From: UBA7803 sp041686955
GTDB taxonomy: Bacteria > Pseudomonadota > Gammaproteobacteria > Pseudomonadales > Azotimanducaceae
Assembly: GCA_041686955.1 (NCBI GenBank)
Contig: JAWLCV010000154.1
Span: 1-5,218 of the forward strand
DNA: 5,218 bases
Reading direction: 5' to 3'
In this document: positions 1 through 5,218 of the stretch, piece after piece
Numbering within the stretch: the stretch's first letter is position 1
Layout of the letters: each line of letters opens with the position of its first letter
Notes under the pieces: model-generated
Database searches by the model: none
The model's input: only the letters and a program-made list of their open reading frames with translations
Told to the model about the DNA's origin: nothing
Made by a program: the position numbers and the translations under genes

Positions 1-2
1 TG

Positions 3-809
3 TGCCGGGCGCTCCTGACCCATCGGTCGAGCGGCCAGCGCGTGGTGTTCTGGGACGTCGACGCGCCGGCCACCCTCGGCGCCCTGGAGGCGGGGCGGCA
101 GGCGGTGCTGGCCGAGGTGCTAAAGGACTTCGACGCGGTTTTCACCTACGGCGGAGGGCCCCCGGTGGAGCGGGCGTATCGGCAGCACGGCGCGCGCCTG
201 GTGCGCTCCATCTACAACGCGGTGGATCCCGACACCCATTTTCCGGTGCCGGCGGTGGAGCGCTTCCGGGCGGACCTGACCCTGCTGGCGAACCGGCTGC
301 CGGATCGGGAAGCCCGGATTCGCCGCTACTTCCTCGAGGTGGCCGCGGCCCACCCGACCCTGACGTTTCGACTCGGCGGCAACGGCTGGGCCGCGACCGA
401 CGTCCCCGCCAACGTGCGCCTGCTGGGCCACGTGGGGCCCGACGAGCACAACGCCTTGAACGCCAGCGCCAGGCTGGTGCTCAACGTCAATCGCGACGAC
501 ATGGCGCGGGTGGGGTACTCCCCGGCCACGCGCATCTTCGAAGCGGCCGGCGCGGGCGCGTGCATCGTCTCCGACCGCTGGGCCGGTATCGAGCGGTTCC
601 TGGAGCCCGGGCGCGAGATCCTGCTGGCCGAGGACGGCGACGAGGTGGGGTGCTGGGTGCGCTGTCTCGAGCCGGAGCAGGCGCGGGAGATCGGCCGGCG
701 CGCCCGGGAACGGGTCCTGCGGGAGCACACCTACGAAGGCCGGGCGCTGGCGGTGGAGCGTGCGCTGGCCCTCATCGATGCAGGAGGCTCGCGCGCATGC
801 ATATCGTGA
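3..809 (+). CDS. CgeB-like glycosyltransferase, 5'-truncated by window edge
   Basis: This is the last 268 residues of a protein whose open frame continues off the left edge, so the GTG at 42 should not be taken as its start. It resembles the CgeB/YkvP group of GT-B glycosyltransferases (Glyco_trans_1_2 C-terminal domain), which transfer a sugar from a nucleotide donor. Visible support: an FWDVDAP segment near visible residue 16; then a C-terminal Rossmann-like half with VGYSPATRIFEAAGAGACIVSD (split here: VGYSPATRIFE, then AAGAGACIVSD), followed by GIERFLEPGREILLA; and a helical tail ending in RARERVLREHT. The next gene encodes a paralogue; aligning the FWDVDAP and FYDIDTP motifs suggests about 90 N-terminal residues are missing. 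The final codons hold the ribosome binding site and start of the next gene, with a 13-base overlap, implying translational coupling. Donor and acceptor cannot be told. No signal peptide or membrane segment is seen in the visible part, which fits a cytoplasmic enzyme. Confidence 0.85.
   Translation, partial: CRALLTHRSSGQRVVFWDVDAPATLGALEAGRQAVLAEVLKDFDAVFTYGGGPPVERAYRQHGARLVRSIYNAVDPDTHFPVPAVERFRADLTLLANRLPDREARIRRYFLEVAAAHPTLTFRLGGNGWAATDVPANVRLLGHVGPDEHNALNASARLVLNVNRDDMARVGYSPATRIFEAAGAGACIVSDRWAGIERFLEPGREILLAEDGDEVGCWVRCLEPEQAREIGRRARERVLREHTYEGRALAVERALALIDAGGSRACIS
782..787 (+). promoter_or_regulatory. Ribosome binding site of second glycosyltransferase
   Basis: A perfect AGGAGG lies 9 bases before the ATG at 797, within the end of the preceding gene. 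It decides the start of the second glycosyltransferase, because the same frame stays open all the way back to base 2 and would otherwise suggest a much longer protein. Confidence 0.85.
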
Positions 810-1891
810 TGTTCGGATTGTCCTTGAGCTCTTCCTGGGGCAACGGCCATGCCACGACCTATCGAAGCCTGGTGAAGGGTCTGGCCCTGTCGGGGCATCG
901 GGTGACCTTCTTCGAGCGGGACGTGCCCTGGTACGCCGACAACCGGGACCTGGTGAGGTCCGAGCACGGCCGGCTCGTGCTCTACGATTCCCTCTCGTCG
1001 GTGATCCGCGAACACGCCGGCGACGTCGCGTCGGCGGACGCGGTGATCGTCGGTTCCTACGTACCCGACGGCACGCTTCTGGTGGACTGGTTGAGCCGGA
1101 CCGTTCGCGGGCCGCTCGGCTTCTACGACATCGACACCCCGGTGACCCTGGCGGCGTTGGCGCAGGGCCGCTGCGAGTACCTGCGTCTCGATCAGATTCC
1201 GCGCTTCGACGTCTATTTCAGCTTCGCCGGCGGCCGGGTTTTGAAGCGCCTGGCCGAAGCGGGTGCGCGCCGGCCCCGGGCGCTGTACTGCAGTGTGGAT
1301 ACCCAGCTCTACCGGCCCGTGGAGCCGCACCGTCGTGGCGATGCTCCGGCGCGCTGGGAGCTCGGATACATGGGGACCTACGCCGAGGACCGGCAGCCCG
1401 CGGTGGAACGTTTGCTGCTGGACGTGGCCCGGGCGCGGCCCGGAAGCCGCTTCGTCATCGCCGGGCCCGGTTATCCGGACCGGGAGCGCTGGCCCGGCAA
1501 CGTGGACTGGATCCCCCACGTGCCGCCCGGCGAGCATCGGGCGTTCTACGGCAGCCAGCGCTTCACCTTGAACGCCACCCGCGCGGCCATGGTCGACCTT
1601 GGCTATTCCCCCAGCGTCCGCCTGTTCGAGGCGGCCGCCTGCGGCTGCTGCATCATCTCCGATGAGTGGCCGGGGTTGGAGGAGGTGCTGGAACCGGGGC
1701 GCGAGGTGCTGACGGCCGGGGGCACCGGGGACGTGCTGGCGCACCTGGAGGGCGTATCCCCCGCCCGTGCCGCCAGCATCGGCGATGCGGCGCGCGCCCG
1801 GGTGCTGCGCGAGCATTCCCATCTGCGGCGGGCCGAGCATCTGGTTCACTGCCTCCACGAGACCCGGGAGCTGGACCGTGTCGCGAATTGA
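797..1891 (+). CDS. CgeB-like glycosyltransferase, full length
   Basis: This 364-residue protein is a complete paralogue of the upstream gene and is probably a cytoplasmic GT-B glycosyltransferase. The N-terminus, MHIVMFGLSLSSSWGNGHAT, is a beta-strand followed by a glycine-rich loop, typical of the N-terminal Rossmann domain of this group; GHRVTFFERDVPWY follows near residues 35-48. FYDIDTP starts at residue 109. The C-terminal donor-site half has LGYSPSVRLFEAAACG (about residues 268-283), then CCIISDEWPGLEEVLEPGRE; the glutamate of RLFE (residue 278) lies where GT-B enzymes often bind the donor ribose or phosphates. The start is fixed by AGGAGG at 782-787. The open frame upstream to base 2 is only an out-of-frame reading of the previous gene. 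The stop overlaps the methyltransferase start by 14 bases, so the three genes are likely co-translated. CgeB itself is known from Bacillus spore-coat glycosylation; here context points to a surface glycan, but the substrate is unknown. Confidence 0.88.
   Translation: MHIVMFGLSLSSSWGNGHATTYRSLVKGLALSGHRVTFFERDVPWYADNRDLVRSEHGRLVLYDSLSSVIREHAGDVASADAVIVGSYVPDGTLLVDWLSRTVRGPLGFYDIDTPVTLAALAQGRCEYLRLDQIPRFDVYFSFAGGRVLKRLAEAGARRPRALYCSVDTQLYRPVEPHRRGDAPARWELGYMGTYAEDRQPAVERLLLDVARARPGSRFVIAGPGYPDRERWPGNVDWIPHVPPGEHRAFYGSQRFTLNATRAAMVDLGYSPSVRLFEAAACGCCIISDEWPGLEEVLEPGREVLTAGGTGDVLAHLEGVSPARAASIGDAARARVLREHSHLRRAEHLVHCLHETRELDRVAN
1867..1870 (+). promoter_or_regulatory. Ribosome binding site of methyltransferase
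   Basis: GGAG (within CGGGAGC) lies 7 bases before the GTG at 1878, inside the end of the glycosyltransferase gene. It supports choosing this GTG over an in-frame ATG at 1767, which would make the gene overlap its neighbour by 125 bases. Confidence 0.6.
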
Positions 1892-2663
1892 GACCCTGCA
1901 GTCGGACGGGGCTGCGGCGGTGGGTCCACTGGCCGAAACGATTCGTGCCCTCGCGCCCTGGTTCCACAATCTGCACCTGGAGGACGGAACCCAGACCGCG
2001 CCCGATCATCCCCTGGGCGACTTTCCGGCGTACAAATGGCGGGAAATCGAGGCCGCCATGCCGTTCTCGTTCGCCGGCAAGCGGGTGCTCGACGTGGGCT
2101 GCAACGCCGGCTACCACGCGTTCCGGATGAGCGGTCTGGGCGCCCGCGTGGTGGCCATCGACCTGGACGAGCATTACCTGCGCCAGGCGCGCTGGGCCCG
2201 GGAGCACGTTCCGCAGGGGGTGGCGGTGGAGTTACGCCAGGCGAGCGTGTACGACGTGAGGGAATGGCGGGAGCGATTCGATCTCGTCAACTTCATGGGC
2301 GTCTTCTACCACCTGCGCTACCCCCTGCTGGCGCTGGACATCCTCGCGTCGGCCTGCCGCCAATGGTTGATCTTCCAGACCCTCACCCAGTGCTCGGCCA
2401 CCAGCGCGCCTCCCCACCGGACTCCCGAGAACCTGGAACTCGGCGAGCTGGCGCCGCTCTCCGGCCCCGATTGGCCGCGGCTGGCGTTCGTGGAGAACCG
2501 GCTGGCCGGAGACCTCAGTAACTGGTGGGTGCCCAACGAGCCCGCGGTGTACGCCCTGCTGCGCAGCGCCGGCTTCGAAGTACGGCGCAAGCTGGGCGCG
2601 GAGACGTGGCTCGCCGAGCGGGTCGCCGAAGCGGCCGGGCCGCGCCTGGGTTTCTCGGTGTGA
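1878..2663 (+). CDS. Class I SAM-dependent methyltransferase, CmoB-like
   Basis: This 261-residue protein is a Rossmann-fold methyltransferase that should use S-adenosylmethionine. Motif I is VLDVGCNAGYHAF (from residue 70, Asp72), the acidic end of strand 2 is VVAIDLDEHYLRQARW (Asp95), and motif IV is MGVFYHLRYPLLALDIL (residues 140-156). The GCNAGYH and MGVFYHLR.PL patterns resemble the CmoB/DUF1698 group (Methyltransf_9), but CmoB is longer, at about 320 residues, and modifies tRNA wobble uridine. This shorter protein, fused into a glycosyltransferase operon, more likely methylates a sugar or another biosynthetic intermediate. It may correspond to the TIGR04290 (Rta_06860) methyltransferase family; that assignment is from memory and unverified. 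The GTG start, preceded by GGAG, gives a protein beginning MSRIETLQ and overlaps the upstream stop by 14 bases. No membrane segment or signal peptide is visible. The gene ends 14 bases from the convergent sulfotransferase-like gene. Confidence 0.85.
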   Translation: MSRIETLQSDGAAAVGPLAETIRALAPWFHNLHLEDGTQTAPDHPLGDFPAYKWREIEAAMPFSFAGKRVLDVGCNAGYHAFRMSGLGARVVAIDLDEHYLRQARWAREHVPQGVAVELRQASVYDVREWRERFDLVNFMGVFYHLRYPLLALDILASACRQWLIFQTLTQCSATSAPPHRTPENLELGELAPLSGPDWPRLAFVENRLAGDLSNWWVPNEPAVYALLRSAGFEVRRKLGAETWLAERVAEAAGPRLGFSV

Positions 2664-2677
2664 GCGGCCGAGCCCGG

Positions 2678-3511
2678 TCAGGGGAGCGACGTGCTGCGCG
2701 AGCGGCCGACCCGGCGGCCGCCGATGCGGCGATAGAACTCGTCGGAGCAGATCCGGCCGAATATCCGGTCCGCCAGATGCACGGTCTCGCGATCGAACAG
2801 CTCCGGCAGCACCGGGGAGTGCAGGAGCCAGCGCCAGCGCTCCGTGACCGGCATCTGCGCCGCCCGGCGATGGAAGGCCCGGCCGTCGAAGGAGCTTCCC
2901 GCGGCCACCGCGGGTACGTCCTGGCGCCCGGCGTCGCTGAACGCGAGCCCGAGCGCTTCGGCCACGGCGCGCCGGTAATCGGGCTCCGTCGCCCAGCGGT
3001 TGTAGCTCACCAGCACCCGGGCGGGTCGCAGCAGCCTGCGCAGTCCCAGGAACTCCCGGGCGTGCTGATTCCAGATGCGGGCGGCGGTACGGTGCCCGTG
3101 GCGGTCGATGCCCAGCCTCAACCGGCTCGCGAACAGGTTGAACGGATCGCGCAGCAGGAGCACGTCCACCCGCTGCCGCGAGCGCCCCACCCACGCGTCG
3201 TGCCGCGAATCGTCCGCCGCCTTGCGCAGGTAGCCGAGGAAGCAGTCCTCGTGAGATTGGATGAGCAGGTCCTTGGGGGTGAACCGGCCGCGGCGTTCCT
3301 GCTCGAGATCGAACTCGGCGTAGTTGGCCCGGTACACGGCGCCATCGTCCAGCGGGCGGGCGCTCTCGAACGGGTTGGTCCCGGGCTCGGTGCAGTTGAG
3401 AAAGCAGGTGCGGCCGCTGGCCTGGGCCAATATCCAGTTCACCAGCGCGTGGTTGCCGCTTCGCGACATGCCCACCAGACGGATTTCCAGGCGATTGATG
3501 GCTTCTGACAT
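2678..3511 (-). CDS. Sulfotransferase-like P-loop protein
   Basis: This 277-residue protein has the two signatures of PAPS-dependent sulfotransferases, which move a sulfuryl group from PAPS to an acceptor. Near the N-terminus, LVGMSRSGNHALVNWIL (residues 12-28) matches the 5'-phosphosulfate loop, with Arg17 where the classic PKSGTTW loop has Lys. VLLLRDPFNLFASRL (residues 117-131) matches the 3'-phosphate motif, with Arg121 and Ser129 eight apart as in characterised enzymes. VLVSYNRWATEPDYRRAVAE (from 167) resembles the conserved 'VxYE-L--DP' segment after it. His87 follows a strand (DLLIQSH) and could be catalytic; that is a guess. ATG 3511 is preferred because the fold begins just after it; a TTG at 3556 would add 15 basic, low-complexity residues. 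Neither start has a well-spaced Shine-Dalgarno sequence: GGAG abuts the ATG directly. Acceptor unknown; a glycan is inferred from the neighbours. The C-terminus is arginine- and serine-rich. Confidence 0.75.
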   Translation of the reverse strand: MSEAINRLEIRLVGMSRSGNHALVNWILAQASGRTCFLNCTEPGTNPFESARPLDDGAVYRANYAEFDLEQERRGRFTPKDLLIQSHEDCFLGYLRKAADDSRHDAWVGRSRQRVDVLLLRDPFNLFASRLRLGIDRHGHRTAARIWNQHAREFLGLRRLLRPARVLVSYNRWATEPDYRRAVAEALGLAFSDAGRQDVPAVAAGSSFDGRAFHRRAAQMPVTERWRWLLHSPVLPELFDRETVHLADRIFGRICSDEFYRRIGGRRVGRSRSTSLP

Positions 3512-3624
3512 CTCCAGAGCGATGGACGATGGCCGTGTCCCAGGAGACCTTCGCAACTCCGCGGCCCCGAGGTCAATGCCCAGCCGCTGCTGTGCGGGGC
3601 GGCGGGCCGGCCAGGAGGCGGACC
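3512..3624. promoter_or_regulatory. Divergent intergenic region, presumed promoters
   Basis: These 113 bases separate the starts of two divergent genes and must hold at least the start signals for both, unless transcripts enter from elsewhere. On the minus strand a TTGACC at 3576-3571 matches five of six bases of a -35 box, but no acceptable -10 lies at the right distance. No plus-strand promoter or operator was recognised. The region is GC-rich like its surroundings. Confidence 0.35.
3613..3618 (+). promoter_or_regulatory. Ribosome binding site of glycoside hydrolase
   Basis: A perfect AGGAGG stands 6 bases before the GTG at 3625 and decides that start over an in-frame ATG at 3529. The extra 32 residues encoded from 3529 are Arg/Pro/Ala-rich and look like untranslated leader read as protein. 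Confidence 0.8.
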
Positions 3625-4581
3625 GTGGCTGATGCGCGCGGCGGCCCGGGCCTGCGCGACAAGCTCGGCGTTTGTCAGTGGTTCCACTACGAGGCTTACG
3701 GTGACGTGGAGCGCGCGGTGGAGGAGCTCGCGGCCCTCGGGGTCCGTCATCTGCGCACGGGCATCTCCTGGGCGGACTTCCACCGTCCAGGGGGCAAGCG
3801 CTGGTACGACTGGCAGATGCGGGCGCTGGCGGATTTCGACGTGCTGCTCTCCATCTGGCACACGCCGCCGTCCATCTCGGCCTCCGGAACCTGTGCCGGG
3901 CCGCCGTGCCGGCTGGAGGATTACGCGGATTTCGTCGATCAGGTGATCCACGAGTACGGGGACCTGTTCGAGACCCTGGAGCTCTGGAACGAGCCGAACA
4001 ACCGTCTGAAGTGGGACTTCGTCAACTGGGATCCGCGGTGGCGAAAGTTCGGCGACATGGTGCGGCGGGCCGGCCGCGTGGCGGGCCGGCGGGGCAAGCG
4101 CCGGATACTCGGCGGGATGATTCCCGTGGACCCGCACTGGCTCGAGCTGATGCGCGGCTACGGCGTGCTGGACGAGGTGGATGCGGTGGCCATCCACGCC
4201 TTTCCGGACATGTGGTGGAACGACCATCCGAACTGGGACTGGTACTCCCACTGGCACGGCTGGGAGGACAAGGTCGCGCGGGCCGAAGGATTCGGGCTGC
4301 CCGTATGGGTGACGGAAACCGGGCTCGCCACCTGGGACGTGGAGCGACGCGCGGTGGGACGCCACGCGCTGAACGAGCAGCGCCTCGTCTGGGCCGCCGA
4401 GGCGCCCGCCGAGCGGGTGTACTGGTATTGCCTGGTGGATCTGCACCCGGCGCGTGCGGCCATCGAAGGTTTTCACGTGGACGAGAACGAGTACCACCTG
4501 GGTCTGGTCACCTGGGACGGCAGCCGAAAACCCTCCTGGTGGCGCATGCGGGAGCTGATGAAGGGGCCTCAGAGGAGCTGA
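3625..4581 (+). CDS. Clan GH-A glycoside hydrolase, GH39-like
   Basis: This 318-residue protein looks like a bare (beta/alpha)8-barrel glycosidase of clan GH-A, closest by motif to GH39 (beta-xylosidases and the Psl-cluster hydrolase PslG). LELWNEPNN carries the predicted acid/base Glu123 with the preceding Asn122 expected in the clan; VWVTETGLA carries the predicted nucleophile Glu231, 108 residues later, suitable for strands 4 and 7. AIHAFPDMWW (His191) and YWYCLVDL (residues 266-273) fit strands 6 and 8, and a Trp-rich stretch near 195-213 could line a sugar cleft. These residues predict a retaining hydrolase; the substrate is not readable. The GTG start is chosen from AGGAGG six bases upstream. 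There is no signal peptide, so the enzyme is predicted to be cytoplasmic, unlike many polysaccharide hydrolases. It is shorter than typical GH39 enzymes and lacks room for an accessory beta-sandwich. Its last 13 bases overlap the convergent exoD-like gene. Confidence 0.8.
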   Translation: MADARGGPGLRDKLGVCQWFHYEAYGDVERAVEELAALGVRHLRTGISWADFHRPGGKRWYDWQMRALADFDVLLSIWHTPPSISASGTCAGPPCRLEDYADFVDQVIHEYGDLFETLELWNEPNNRLKWDFVNWDPRWRKFGDMVRRAGRVAGRRGKRRILGGMIPVDPHWLELMRGYGVLDEVDAVAIHAFPDMWWNDHPNWDWYSHWHGWEDKVARAEGFGLPVWVTETGLATWDVERRAVGRHALNEQRLVWAAEAPAERVYWYCLVDLHPARAAIEGFHVDENEYHLGLVTWDGSRKPSWWRMRELMKGPQRS

Positions 4582-5174
4582 ACGATCAGCAGCGCCACGG
4601 TGCCGAGGGAGAAGGCGATGGCAACGAGCGCGAGCAGGCCGTCCTGGGCGGTGAGGGCCAGGGCGAAGGCGGTGATGGCGACGCCCGCGATGTTGGCGCT
4701 GAACGGCACGAACTCCATCACCGGCGTGGCCGCAGCGATGAGAATGCAGGTGGCGGCAATGACGTGGACGCTGGCGTGGCGCACCAGCGGACAGAGACGG
4801 GGCCGTGTCCAGCGGTCGACGAATCGAGCAGGGCGCCTCAGCCAGCGGAGGGCCTTGCACATGGTGTCGGTGGCGACGTCGCGCCGCAGCAGCCAGGCGG
4901 GCAGCCACAGGTGACGGCGGCGCAGCAGGATCTGACCCGCCACCAGCACCACCACCGTTCCCATGAGCACCGGCACGCCGGGAATGTCCCCCACCACCGG
5001 CACCAGAATCACCAGGCCGGCGACGAGCAGCAGGGGCGCGAAGGAGCGCTGCCCCAGGGCGGACATCACTTCCTCCAGCGAAACCCGGTCGCCCTCGGCG
5101 GCGGCTTCGATGCGGTCGAGGAGCTCCTCGACACCGGTGACGGGTCCGGGCTCCGGTTCCGACGCGGTTGCCAT
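4569..5174 (-). CDS. exoD: ExoD-family exopolysaccharide-associated membrane protein
   Basis: This 201-residue integral membrane protein matches the ExoD family (about 200 residues). After a soluble acidic N-terminus (1-28), the stretch GDRVSLEEVMSALGQRSFAP (28-47) is family-like and leads into hydrophobic segments at about 46-62 and 66-84, separated by GDIPGVP. A basic, Arg/Trp-rich loop follows (85-133), then hydrophobic segments at about 135-153, 158-175 and 180-201; PFSANIAG and LTAQDGLLAL resemble the conserved C-terminal ExoD pattern. ExoD was named in Sinorhizobium meliloti, where mutants are altered in exopolysaccharide and nodule invasion; its biochemical function is not settled. The neighbours fit a polysaccharide role. 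The ATG at 5174 is the only reasonable in-frame start, but no Shine-Dalgarno sequence precedes it: a run of seven C on the coding strand does. The 3' end overlaps the convergent hydrolase by 13 bases. The symbol denotes family membership, not proven equivalence. Confidence 0.85.
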   Translation of the reverse strand: MATASEPEPGPVTGVEELLDRIEAAAEGDRVSLEEVMSALGQRSFAPLLLVAGLVILVPVVGDIPGVPVLMGTVVVLVAGQILLRRRHLWLPAWLLRRDVATDTMCKALRWLRRPARFVDRWTRPRLCPLVRHASVHVIAATCILIAAATPVMEFVPFSANIAGVAITAFALALTAQDGLLALVAIAFSLGTVALLIVQLL

Positions 5175-5218
5175 TGGGGGGGCGGTGCAGGGCCCGTGCC
5201 AGCATGGATGGCATGCCG
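5175..5218. other. Upstream region of exoD-like gene, cut by window edge
   Basis: Only 44 bases precede the exoD-like start. They contain a G7 run at 5176-5182 (C7 on the coding strand) and two minus-strand ATGs, at 5214 and 5205, in a different frame from the gene. No promoter or ribosome binding site is recognisable, and the region is too short to judge. Confidence 0.4.

Noticed and set aside
2..796. In-frame upstream extension that would make the second glycosyltransferase 629 residues long
   Set aside because: The added residues are Arg/Gly/Ala/Pro-rich with no fold-like pattern and overlap a clear glycosyltransferase in another frame; AGGAGG at 782-787 marks ATG 797 as the start.
731..1969. 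412-codon open frame on the minus strand
   Set aside because: It lies opposite the second glycosyltransferase, has no recognisable domain, and is expected as a by-product of GC-rich third codon positions.
2635..2677. Inverted repeat CCGGGC / GCCCGG around the convergent junction, considered as a terminator
   Set aside because: The stem is only 6 bp with a loop of about 31 bases and there is no T run on either strand; such pairs are common by chance at this GC content.
2232..3194. 320-codon minus-strand open frame across the methyltransferase and sulfotransferase-like genes
   Set aside because: It crosses two supported genes on opposite strands and shows no conserved motif.
2525..3508. 327-codon plus-strand open frame opposite the sulfotransferase-like gene
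   Set aside because: The opposite strand encodes coherent PAPS-binding motifs, while this frame is compositionally biased and overlaps the end of the methyltransferase gene.
3550..3577. Possible plus-strand promoter TTCGCA-16-GTCAAT before the hydrolase
   Set aside because: Both boxes match the consensus poorly, and a match of this quality is expected by chance.
3605..3612. Palindrome GGCCGGCC before the hydrolase ribosome binding site, considered as an operator
   Set aside because: It is a short pure G/C palindrome in very GC-rich DNA with no second copy or spacing pattern to support a binding site.
3439..5214. 591-codon open frame on the minus strand
   Set aside because: It spans parts of three well-supported genes, has Arg/Pro/His/Ala-rich low-complexity composition and shows no domain. 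Its start lies near the exoD-like start but in a different frame.
1..5218. CRISPR arrays, tRNA or rRNA genes, insertion sequences, attachment sites
   Set aside because: No regularly spaced repeats, RNA gene signatures, transposase motifs or terminal inverted repeats were seen by reading both strands.

Overview
The window is dense, GC-rich bacterial chromosomal DNA, well above 60% G+C by eye, with G/C-heavy third codon positions and many long open frames in the wrong frames as a result. An ExoD-type membrane protein and a CmoB-like methyltransferase favour a proteobacterium, but no lineage marker (rRNA, tRNA, ribosomal protein) is present, so this is inference only.

Layout: six protein genes fill almost all of the window. 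On the + strand, bases 3-2663 carry a tightly coupled trio: the 3' part of a CgeB-like glycosyltransferase (truncated by the window start), a second full-length CgeB-like glycosyltransferase, and a CmoB-like SAM-dependent methyltransferase. The junctions overlap by 13 and 14 bases, and each downstream start has a Shine-Dalgarno sequence inside the preceding gene, so this reads as one operon. A 14-base gap then separates the trio from a convergent sulfotransferase-like gene (2678-3511, minus). That gene diverges, across 113 bases, from a small clan GH-A glycoside hydrolase resembling GH39 (3625-4581, plus). The hydrolase converges on, and overlaps by 13 bases, an exoD-family membrane protein gene (4569-5174, minus).

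Taken together, the genes suggest an accessory locus for building and tailoring an extracellular or cell-surface glycan: two related glycosyltransferases, a methyltransferase and a sulfotransferase as possible decorating enzymes, a glycosidase without an export signal, and a protein family linked to exopolysaccharide production. The families are supported by visible motifs. The shared pathway, the chemistry of the product and all substrates are inference from gene order. No RNA genes, CRISPR arrays, insertion sequences or convincing intrinsic terminators were seen.
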